Origin: Blattamonas nauphoetae
Lineage: Eukaryota; Preaxostyla; Oxymonadida
Direction of reading: 5' to 3'
Length of the DNA: 64,000 bases
Assembly (NCBI GenBank): GCA_033064195.1
Contig: JARBJD010000197.1
Span: 1-64,000 of the forward strand
How positions within the stretch are numbered: the first letter of the stretch is position 1; every line of letters starts with the position of its first letter. Both the position numbers and the translations under genes were made by a program. Positions 51,026 through 61,100 of the stretch are shown here, piece after piece. The notes beneath the pieces were generated by a model. That model saw only the letters and a list, made by a program, of their open reading frames with translations. It had not been told where the DNA came from and did not search any database.

Positions 51026-52240
51026 CTATGTGGGCACTGAGGTGTTCGATCTGGATTTGCTTGTGTCGGGAAAGAGGGTTTCGTCACCGAGAATGTGAAG
51101 AAGTCGTTCGGAACGGAGAAGTTCACTCGATGTCATTCGATTTTGAGGATTCTGACAAAATCATCAAAATAAAAAAAAATGACAAACTGGGGCCAACAAT
51201 GATCGAAATAGAAATTGTTGGTTTTCAGTGAATCCAGTGATGGCATTCTGAAGATTAAACGAACGAATCGCTTTGGAGAGAAGGACAGATTGTTTTCCAC
51301 TGATCCATTCTTGGCCAGTCATCAGTTCAAGCAATATCATCCCAAATCCCCACATGTCCGACGCAATCGACGGTTCAATTTTGTTCAAACTGAAGAATTC
51401 TGGAGGCCAGAACTTCATCGACCCCAATTCTTTCGGATCAGAAGTACGTTGAACATCTGTCTGCGTCACTCCTCCAAAATCACCTGATTGAACAATCGAA
51501 ACGGAAAAGTGAGACAAGATGATAAAAGAATGACGAACTATAAAACTGTGTAGTAAAAAAGATGAAAAATAGGTATGGGAATGACATATAGAGGAAGAGG
51601 AAAAGTAGAATACCCAGTTTCGCGGTTCCATCCTTCCCAATCAGAATGTTCGAAGGCTTCAAATCTCCAAAGGTCAAGTTGCGACTGTGAAGAAACGACA
51701 AACCCACCAGAATTCCATTCATCACACCATATACATCCTGCAGCAAAGGATACAAAGAAGAAAATCTAATAATAAGTTGAAACAGACAACAGAATCCATT
51801 TTTGTTTGTGTGTCCCTCGCGATCTTCATTTTGTCAAACAACGAACATTCACACAGTTCCATCACCATAAATTGCATCCCGTTGTCCGGAATCACTCGAA
51901 TCAGTCTAACAACATTCGTGTGCTGATTATTCTGCAATTTCGAGATTTCACTTTCATTCTTCGACAATTGGTCATCAGAGATACACGGTAGCACTTTCAC
52001 TGCGAAGTGTTCCTTCGACTCTGTGTTTTCAGCTTCATATACTGATCCAAACGAACCTCCTCCAATCGAGCGAACAATGATATCTGTCACAATCAGGCAG
52101 AAAAATGTCATGAGAAATGATGAAAACAAAACGTAAAGAAACACAAGAAAAAGAGTGAATAACCCTCATAAACACATACAAGGAGCTGGGAGGGTAATCG
52201 GGAATCCGGACCGTTGCTTAGGTTTCGGTTTCGGAGGCAT
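51026..52240 (-). CDS. Protein kinase, mirror copy, 3' frameshift
   Basis: Exons (minus strand) are 52240-52180, 52083-51791, 51737-51614, 51483-51188 and 51151-51026, matching the left copy intron for intron. It has the same motifs: GGGSFGSVY, AVKVLP, MVMELCECSLF, FGDLKPSNIL (again FGD in place of HRD), DFGG and WPPEFF. In the last exon a run of three C stands where the left copy has four (GAAACCCTC against GAAACCCCTC). The frame then changes and ends at a TAG. With the left copy's spacing it would read CAA at the other copy's TAA and continue toward the RBR-like part until a different TGA. The run of C makes a sequence error possible. Confidence 0.75.
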
Positions 52241-52463
52241 GAATCAAGAGAACACAAATGAGGGTTGATCATGGAAACTCCACAGCAGTACACTAAATAT
52301 CCATGAATTTCACAAGATTTCACTCCTGACCCAATTTTGGAACAACAAAGTATATTGAGAATCAACGAAACCTTTGCTTGGAGTTCAGATTGAAAAAGTG
52401 TCATGGCCGAACAAAACAAGGGCCAAGACACACAACAGAAACAAATTTGCATTATTTTCGATG

Positions 52464-53446
52464 TCAATGCTTTCTCTTCCGTCGAGCAGCCTCTTTCCGG
52501 TCACACGCAGCATTCCACTCTTTCAGCAGTCGACGAGCCTCCGTCACGTGCTTCGCAACTCGAAACACAAACTGCAATCCGAATGCACCACTTTCGGTGT
52601 TTCCTATTGTCAGAACATTGCCTTCGTCGATGCTTTTGTTCCGTTTTGGCTGCTCGAGCAGTTTGTGGAGGATCGGGCGCGTGTTTGTCTGAATAACGAT
52701 GTCTGTGTGGGGACTATTGGTGATGACGGGATCTGGAGGGAGAGGGGTGTCATTCCTTTCTGGTTGGTTCGTGTCCAGTCGCGATAGGAGGTTGAAACTG
52801 GGCGGATCTGAAAGATGGACTCCACGCATCTGCACATCGACAATCATCTCCTTCCGAATCTTGATCCGAAAGAGTGGAGACCTTCCGATCGGAGAATGTG
52901 GGTCAGATCCGATTCTGAGTCGAACTTCAACTGTGATCGACTCGTGTCCAGGCTGGAAGGAGACATGGTCGCCTGTGATGTCCAGTTCTTCCTGATTTGA
53001 CATCCACATGCGAATAAGCGAACAATGTTCTGGCTTTCGAAGAATATGCTGTTCAGTGGGTTGGTGAAAAGGACGGTTGACGAACAGAGGGTAGGGACTT
53101 GGCGAAACGATCGGTCGTGACTGATGTGCGTGGGGAGCCGGAGAGGTGGGTGGTGAGGAGAGATGAGACGGTGGATTTGGAAACACTGGAAAATGGAGGA
53201 GGTGAGGGGAGGTGATATGGAATTGATGGTCGATTTGATGGATTGGAGGAGATGCTGAATCAATCAGTAAGGGAAAAGATGTTGGTGAGGGAGAGTAGAA
53301 GTCGAGGGATGGGAGTGACCAAGAGTCTGAGTCTGATAATTCTGTTGAAGGAGAATGTTCTAACGAGTCAACAGAACTATCTCTAAAAGAAAAAATGACG
53401 GTAAATGATGAAGAAAAGTGTGAGAAAAGGTGATCACAAACGCCAT
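52464..53446 (-). CDS. Uncharacterised proline-rich protein, two exons
   Basis: Exon 1 is 53446-53442 (ATG GC). A 49-base intron (53441-53393, GTTTGT..TTTTAG) joins to exon 2 in frame, giving MADSSVDSLEHSPSTELSDSD. The frame then stays open to 52464. The first 110 residues are Ser/Pro/His-rich and probably disordered. The rest has alternating hydrophobic residues (VSFQPGHESITVEVRLRIG) that predict a beta domain, then a helical, Lys/Arg-rich end that could be a nuclear or RNA-binding tail. No family is recognised. Its 3' third is copied at 46745-47068. Confidence 0.65.
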
Positions 53447-53580
53447 TCCCACGATCGTAATTACTATTCGAAGCGGAAGAAAAACATGATCTGACCCTTT
53501 ATCGGAAAAAAACCTAGAAAAAGCAAACCGACATCTGGTGAAGACAACAGTCTTCGAATTGGTCACCTTTCTGGATAAGA

Positions 53581-54219
53581 ATGCTCACACTCGGATTGAA
53601 ATCAAGAGAGGAGCTTTCAATTGCGTTGAACAGTCTTGATCTTGATCGTCCCATAATGACATCTCAAACGCACTGTTCTCGAACTGCTCGAAAGGATTTT
53701 ACGCTTCCTTTGTTCCCCTTAATTGATCCAAACATCATTGAAGGGATTCATGAAGCTTCAAAATCATTCGTATCGCTCGTTGACTTCATTTCGGAGTTCA
53801 TCTGCCAACATAGACGACGAATCGAAGATTCTGATGATTCAAGTGATTTCTCCAAGCTACTTGGAACGGTCATCGAATGCTCACCATTCATGGACCAGAT
53901 GACCCAGTTCGTGTTGTCATCTTCATTTTCTTTGGCTTTCACCGACATCATTGTGTTCTTCGAGACGGAGGACCTGACTGTTGATCTCCTGCTATTTTTG
54001 AAAGAATACACCAGAATGAGGACGAACACTCCAGCTGTTCAGAAGCGACACAAACAGATTGTGGTCAGACTGACTGAGGAAGGCCTGTTGGACGAGATCG
54101 AGCTCCACTTTCGAGCAGATATCGACGATTATCGCGGGCGCCGTCGCGTCTTTGTGGGAGCGCTGCTGATTGATCAGATGGGTGGAAATGCTCATTTTGT
54201 GGTGGAAGGATTACACTAA
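53581..54219 (+). CDS. Hypothetical helical protein, family of 33345
   Basis: This single-exon frame of 212 codons starts 134 bases from the divergent proline-rich gene, so the two may share a promoter region. It is mostly helical. The ending (EEGLLDEIEL..DDYRGRRRVFVGALLIDQMGGNAH) matches the layout of the 33345 gene's end (MEGFEDILEQ..GRKGRRVVVSTLNWNNKLGMN), so both belong to one protein family of unknown function. It is about 115 residues shorter than that relative, and an unseen 5' exon is possible. Confidence 0.65.
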   Translation: MLTLGLKSREELSIALNSLDLDRPIMTSQTHCSRTARKDFTLPLFPLIDPNIIEGIHEASKSFVSLVDFISEFICQHRRRIEDSDDSSDFSKLLGTVIECSPFMDQMTQFVLSSSFSLAFTDIIVFFETEDLTVDLLLFLKEYTRMRTNTPAVQKRHKQIVVRLTEEGLLDEIELHFRADIDDYRGRRRVFVGALLIDQMGGNAHFVVEGLH

Positions 54220-54412
54220 GCTCGCAGACAGACATGGTATGCTGAGTCGCAACGGGAAGGAAATGAGGGCAGCCGGTGGTTGAATACTGGGAATCCATTG
54301 TTACTTGGGAGCCAAAACTCTTTCTCAGTTGGGATGGAAATTGGACGAGAAGATGTTACCGATCCAGAAAAGAATCATGGAGAAATGAACAAAAAAAGAT
54401 GATCAAAAACAC

Positions 54413-57400
54413 TCATTTCGCCTCAGAATTCCGGAACTTAGAGAAATAAACCAGCTGATGGCAGAAAGCCAACAATCGCTGCCCGACCGGATTTGGTTGC
54501 AGAACATCATGCAAAGAAAGAATTGAGTCGATCAAACTCTGCCTTGTTTCATCCACTGAACCTGAACAGAGTTTCTGGACAGCATAGTGGGCAATCGGAT
54601 GTTGGCAGAGGAATGAGAGGACTTGCGGGGAAGATGTGAGTGAAGAAACGAGGTTGGAAATTGTCTGTTGACCACAGTTCGCTATAAGACAATCAACGAC
54701 ATTCGATGCGATGCGATGGGAGGAGAGGGTGGGAAAAAGTGGAATAAATGCTGAGAAGAACCAGGAGGAGAGGGAGGGACTGAAGAGGAGGAGAGAGAAA
54801 TTTCAAAATGATGGAGAGTCAGAAGATGATTATTTGTGAACAGATAAGAGAGAAACATGAAAGGAAAGAACCATACTCCAGTTTATCCCATTCATTTTTG
54901 ATGAGAGCCTGAATAAAGTAATTCGCACCAGAATCTTCCGACAACACCTGAAGATCTGGAATCAACGAAATAGCGACCCGGGCTGCACCTTCAATGCCTA
55001 AATAAGGCACTAAACGTTGAAGCTGGAAAAAGTAGAGTTGCGATTTCGTGTTGCCTCTTGGTTTGGTTTTTTCTTTCATCAAAGACAGATGGTTTGCCTT
55101 TGCTTGGAGAGCCATTGGCGACGAGATAATGTCTGTTACAATGAACGAGCATGCTGAATTCGGCCAAGATTGCAGGAAACAGTACACAACATGGTATCCC
55201 ACAGAATCGCCGAGAAGACTGTAGCATTCACCTGTGAATGCACTTTCCAGCATTTTTTGAAGTTGTGGGTGAGATGCAGATTGGGTAATCATTGCTTGGA
55301 CGGTGTGAGCGCCAAAGGAGTGCGTGGAGAGAGTGAGAAGTTGAGAGGGCGAGAAGCACGCGATTAATCGATGGAGGAGGTTGGGAGACGCCTTCTTGAC
55401 AAGCAACTGCATGGCATAATTTGCAAAGCGATCACTGGCAAGGACGGGGAGATTGGGGGCGAGATCGATCGTACACAATTCGAGCGCGTAGGCTAAGTAC
55501 GTTGGGGGAGACGGTGGAGGGATTCCCAAATCCTTGGGGTTGATTCTTGAGGGTCTATTTTCATTTGTTTGCGCACAGATCGCTTCCAGACACTCCTGGA
55601 AGAACCTGCACCCGCCCTGCGTCGACAGAAGTTCGTTCATCTGTCCGCGGACCTCACAAAATGAAAAGAAAGGGTCAGAAGGGTTAATGTCATTTGGAGT
55701 GCGGAGGGGAATAAATGAGAGATGAGAGGATGGTGCTGGTGGTGATGAGATTTGTGGAGTGAGGGTCTGAGCCAAACGAAGAGTTGGGCCGCTCTGTGTC
55801 GACCCTGCAAAGCTGACAGTGGCTGGGGATGATGTACCTCGTGAAGTTGCGGGGGAGGATTGTGAGTTCGAGACACGAGGAGAGAACTCCAGTGTTGCTG
55901 GAAGATGAGGAATGGGGGTGACAGGTAGGACAGTACTAAGCGTGTTCTTTGCATTGAGAGTATGGTGTATGTGGGGTGTGGTGGGAGTAGATACAAATGG
56001 GCCGAGCTGATGATGGGTCAATTTGATCAGATCGACGCTCGACTTTGTGAGTGTGGTTGGAACAAATTCTAATGTGCGGGGAGCAAATGAAGAATTATCA
56101 ACGAAATTCCGAGGTTTGTTTTGGGAAAGTGCCTGAATTTGAGAAGGAATGAAAGTCAATGTTCGACCAGCGTTAAGTGGAACAATTTCCTTCTCTTCCT
56201 CCTCGATCTTCTGATCTACTGTTTCAACAAGATCTGGAGAACCACATGTTGGGTCGCTGATCCCCGTTAACGGGAAGAATGTGGAAACACCATGGAATCC
56301 AGTGACATGAGCAGTTTTCGGTACAGTTGGAGAAATTGGAACTCTATTGACGACTAAATGGGGCAACGACGCATTTGACGACAAAGTTGGGATGATAAAG
56401 GGTTGTTGAGGGGTGGAAACAGAATTTTCGGCTTCTGTCCGATTTGACTCTGAACGTGTCATGTCTTCGAAGAGCGGGAGGCTAATGTTGGAAGTTGAGG
56501 GGGAGAGCCATGTTCCGAACTTGATGTCTTCATCATCGGTCACGTTTGGTTCTTTTCCTTTTGGAGGGAGAAGAGACAATGATTTTGATTGTGCTGGTGG
56601 GAGGGTGCTCAGAAGATGTATCTGACTCCTAAAAGAGAATAATAAGAGAGAGGGTGAGAATGGAAGGAATATTCAACAAATGATTATGTGAGAACGAAAT
56701 GTCAGAATAGTGGTTGCCATGATCAGATTTGAAATGTTTGAAGTAAAAAGATAGTTCTCTGACATAATTCAAACCTGCTTTTGAGTGAACTAGCATCCGA
56801 GCACGGATCAGAGTTTGATGGGCTCTCTGTTTCCTCTGTGTCGCCTGTTTGACTCCAATGTGAACGACATCTGACAACAGTGGGATAACGTGTCGGATTC
56901 TTCACAATATCCTCTCTGCTCCTTCGAGGCGGTTCTTTGCTTTCTTCCAATGTTGAACTGGATAACGATAAATCAGAATTCCCGCGTGCACTTGATTCGA
57001 ATGAAGATGTGTGCGAAGGCGGGGCTAGAAGTGGATCTGAGAAAAGAGATGGAACTAAGTTGTGCCGTGAAAGTAAATCCGAAATGTGGGATGTGGACTT
57101 AAAGTCTGACATCGAAAATTGATTATGCGCAACTTCCGGTGATGGATAAAATAAAGAGTCGTGTTTGGATAAATCATGAGTTGAATCATATCCAGTAACG
57201 AACTGATCCCGCAACGATGAGAAGCCTTCGGTGTCGGTCCAAATTGATAGATCATCATTTGACGTCAGTCGACCCGTGTTTAATCCTGCAGATTGGTCAT
57301 AGAAGCCTGAATCTCCTTTCTGTATTTCCTGCGCAGTGGGAGAATGTGGGTGCCATTCCAAAGTAGTTTGGGCCACAGAACGTGTGGCCGGAGACAAGGG

Positions 57401-57994
57401 CGTCCCAGCGATCTCGACCATTTGGTACTCGCCGTTAATCTCCATTAGATGCATCCTTGAAGTTTCTAAGTGTTTCCCGCCTTCAGGAAATCCCTCTTTC
57501 TCATGATGTGTGTTTCCTCCTTGCAGTGGAGGTCGTCGAAGGGACGGTACGGATGAGTGGAGTGAACGAAGGGGCTTTTTCGAATCTTCTCGACCCCAGA
57601 AGGTGTGTGTGTTAACCTCGGATTGCATAGGACTTGAAATACCGAATGGTGTGCTGTCTAATGGAGAGATCGAGCCACTGTCGGTGGCTCGGCTTGGAGA
57701 AAGATGAGCATCGCTATAAGTTATCCCAAGACTATCGAGACTATGTTCTTGGAGATCAGATGAGATAGACTGACTGACACTTGATGGGAACGGTTGCCAG
57801 CTGGACTTGTCCGGGTCTGTTGTGACAGTTAGAGCTGATGTGTCGAATGTGAACGACGAGTCCGTCAGGAAGTTGGGTGCTGACGAAAGATAATTGGTGG
57901 AGAAAGACACAGTTGGCGACAGTTATGAGCGAGTGGAGGAGGTTTGGAAGAAGAGTTCCGTGAGACAATATGAATAAAGGGAGGATCGATTCAT
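54413..57994 (-). CDS. PUF (Pumilio-type) RNA-binding protein, four exons
   Basis: The model is exon 1 57994-57967 (MNRSSLYSY), exon 2 57879-56775, exon 3 56628-54877 and exon 4 54779-54413, with introns of 87, 146, 97 bases; exon 1 is the least certain. The first 700 or so residues are Ser/Pro/Thr-rich and probably disordered. The C-terminal part holds PUF helical repeats: GGCRFFQECLEA, DRFANYAMQLLV, HSFGAHTVQAMI, DSVGYHVVYCFL, DSGANYFIQALI, then after the last intron HRIASNVVDCLI and HPIAHYAVQKLC. PUF proteins bind 3' UTR sequences and repress or localise mRNA. Joining exons 3 and 4 is needed to reach a near-complete set of repeats, which supports the splice at 54876. Confidence 0.8.
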
Positions 57995-58108
57995 TACTAC
58001 AATATTCAGATTATTCAGTCAACAATGAAATGTAATTTTGAAGGATTGTGTTTTCGACCCAAAAAGCCGAAAAACGAAAGTGAAAAATTTGGTTGTTTTG
58101 GTATCCCC

Positions 58109-61100
58109 TCAATCATCCTCTTCTTCATCAGAACTTCGATACTCCTGAATTGCATCCAGACAATTCTGGACTTCAAGATACAACCGCCGGTCAATTGTCA
58201 TATCTTCGTCGACTGGATCCCACAGTTCCAGCATAGTCGACACCTTCTCGATCAATTCGATAGTGTCCTTGTCGTCAAAGATTGGTACTTTAGGTGCAAG
58301 AAGGATCTGCGCCGCTTTCAGATCTTCAATCATAACCTCCATCACATACAGAGTTAGAGTGTCAGTGTCCACAATTTGTGGTTCGTGGAGGTGGGGATTG
58401 GGTTGGTTTTGATTCATTTCATCAAACAGGACGAGAACGCGCTGAGTGAAGATTGTTTGTGATTTGATATCTCTCAAGTCGACTGAGTGTGTCGGGGACG
58501 ATTCATTTATTTCCTTTCGAATGTTATACATTCTGTCAAAATCCGACAAAATGTGGAATATGGTTCGCTCGACGATTTTGGGATAATTCTGGTGTCGATT
58601 CCCTTCTTCTGCAAGCTGATGAATGATATCCACTGGCAGTTCACTCGGGATTTCAAAATGGAGAGATGGATACTGCAACCGAATGAGGAGGTCGAACACA
58701 TTCCGAGCGACATATGAAGAGACAATTCCCGTCGACGATAGGAGTGCTCTGGCCAACGTCTCGGAATTTGAGAGTGGCAAGCGCTGCATGTCTGTGATTG
58801 GGAAAGTATATCCGAGTTGTTCGACTGGGTATTGATTTGTGAAGGTGAGGAAGCTTGCTGCAGCTTTCCAAAGACCCCAGATGTGTTTGTTCTTGTGTTG
58901 TTTGTATGGATGATCGTCTGAGTTGTCCATCTCAACGATGTAATCTCTTTCCTGCAATTTCGTGAAAATGGTTTGAATTATTTCGATGATCGAGTTCGAT
59001 AGTGCCAACAATGTTGATCGATGGAATGAAATCCCTTTCCGATCCGGGTAATGCCGTGCGGGGAAGACACTTTTGGGGATAGTTGGAGGAGGACGAAGGG
59101 GAGGGTATACAGGCTGACTGTCCTTTGAATATGAGTCGATTCTCACGCTCTGATCAACCAGAAACCCATCAAGGAATCTCCCTGCTCGTCCTTGCTTCAT
59201 CGTCGCTTGTGTCGGAGTCGGGACTCGAGACACCAAGATTGTCAAACCGACATCAGCTGTGCTGAGTTCGTTCCGATTGTGGTTCTGTTCCATCGAGAAA
59301 GCAGAGTAGAGAGGGGCGATGGACACTTTCTGCTGAACATCTCTGGGCTTGGTGTTTCCAACTTCAGAATATTCCATTCCGATCGACCAATTCAGCCCAT
59401 TTGCCAGATCTCGCATGGCCGACCGAAGGAAATACCCATTCTTGAGAGAAGCGAGGATTGTGCGATGGGCGACGATCCGAATGGGGTGTGGCATGCCCAG
59501 AGACGAGTAGGCTTGGAGATCTCTCCACATCAGATCGAAAGTTTGGGTTGGAAGAAGGTTGGTTTTGTCGGATGTGGAGAGTGACGGGTACACATCTTCG
59601 AAGAAGCTCAGAATCACGTCCAGATGCATCCACGCGTTGCAGACAGAAGATCGGCTGTCCCAAAACTCTTTCATCGTCTCACTCTCCGCTAGCTGGATCG
59701 ATTGTTCCATAATTTTGAGCAGAATGAACTGTTTCTCTCGAAACAGTCGCGTACACAGCGCTGCTCGTGCTTGTCTGACATCCTCGTCGACTGTGCGATG
59801 TCGATTGACAAGGTCTTCAAGATAAGTTTGTCCTGTTGCTTCAATCGGTGTTGGGAGTTTGCAGACAGCTCTGTGATTGGATTGGTAATTCCTTAGTCCG
59901 ACGGGAAGGTCGGACACGAACAGGAAGGGGAAGAGGACGGGCAGAAGGTGTTGGTGGACAGGAGCGCTTGACAATTCTTTGACGATTCGATCGAAGAAGA
60001 AATTCATGAGCTGCGGGTTGTCTGCGATGAGAAGCTGCATGATGTGTCGAGTGCAATCACAAGTTGAGAGAGAGCTGTCGATGATGTGTTTGAGGAAGAG
60101 AGGAAGAAAGTGTGGGTACTTCAAGATCTCCTCAACAGCTTTTGGGTTGGACGAGAAGAAGTAGAGAAATGAGAGACTGAGAACCCAAATTGATTTGTGG
60201 ATGGTCGTAATTGGTTTGTATTCGAGGAGACTCTCCAATTCCACAAACATCATCCCATCGTATGTCTCTCCTCGCTCCTCTCCGAACCCGAATTGAGAGA
60301 GAAGTGTGGGATCTCGTCCGAAGAGCGAAGAGAAGAGTGCGAGAAGCGAGATCAGAGTGATCACACTTCCTGTCGATTTCGTGTTCGCCCTTGCAACAGT
60401 CAGACATTCCACAAGAACAGGAAGTTGTTCGACGACCAGCGTCCAACACTCGCTCACTTCTGGTTCTGATCGTTCCGAGACGAAGTATGACAGCATGTTG
60501 AAGAACACGAAAGCTCCGTGCGAGCTGATGAACTCCTCCAGTCCGTTCTTCTCTTCCAGGACGATGTTCTTTCTTTGAGGAAGGGAAGCGAGAAACGGAA
60601 TGAACGCAGATTTCACGACTTGGAGATATTTAGGAAAATCGGCTTGTCCTGATTCGTGTGTTGCTTCATCACCGATCCCAGCATTATTAAAACACTTCAA
60701 TTCACTCACCGGTTCCTTATTTGTCATCATCCTGCTCTGTCTGAGCCGTTCGGCCGAATTGACAACTGTGACGAACGCTGGCTCGAAGTTATGTTCTTCA
60801 TACATCCGCTGCCCAAAAACTGTGTTGAGTCGTTCGTTTGACACAAAATGCCCAGCCACTGTCACTTTCGTCTCGTCACTCTTCCGCCACTGGTCAAAGA
60901 TTTCCGAATAGAACGGCGAGAACGGAGTGAAGGGGATGGTTAAGCTGGTCAATGAAGCAAAATTGGACGGAGTGACTTGTCGATTGAACTGCGTTTGAAC
61001 GAGTGGCTGTCTTTCAAAGATGGGTCCGCGTTGTCCTTCGTTCTTCGGCTGTTCGCTCGAGTTCACTGTCCACCCTCTCGCAGCCACCACAAATGCCGCT

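Larger units (their letters stand above)
49944..52797 (-). repeat. Right arm of second inverted duplication
   Basis: This is the mirror of 46745-49482. Its outer edge lies inside the proline-rich gene, whose 3' third is duplicated on the left side. The intact gene continues beyond the arm, so this side carries the parent sequence for that gene. Confidence 0.85.
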
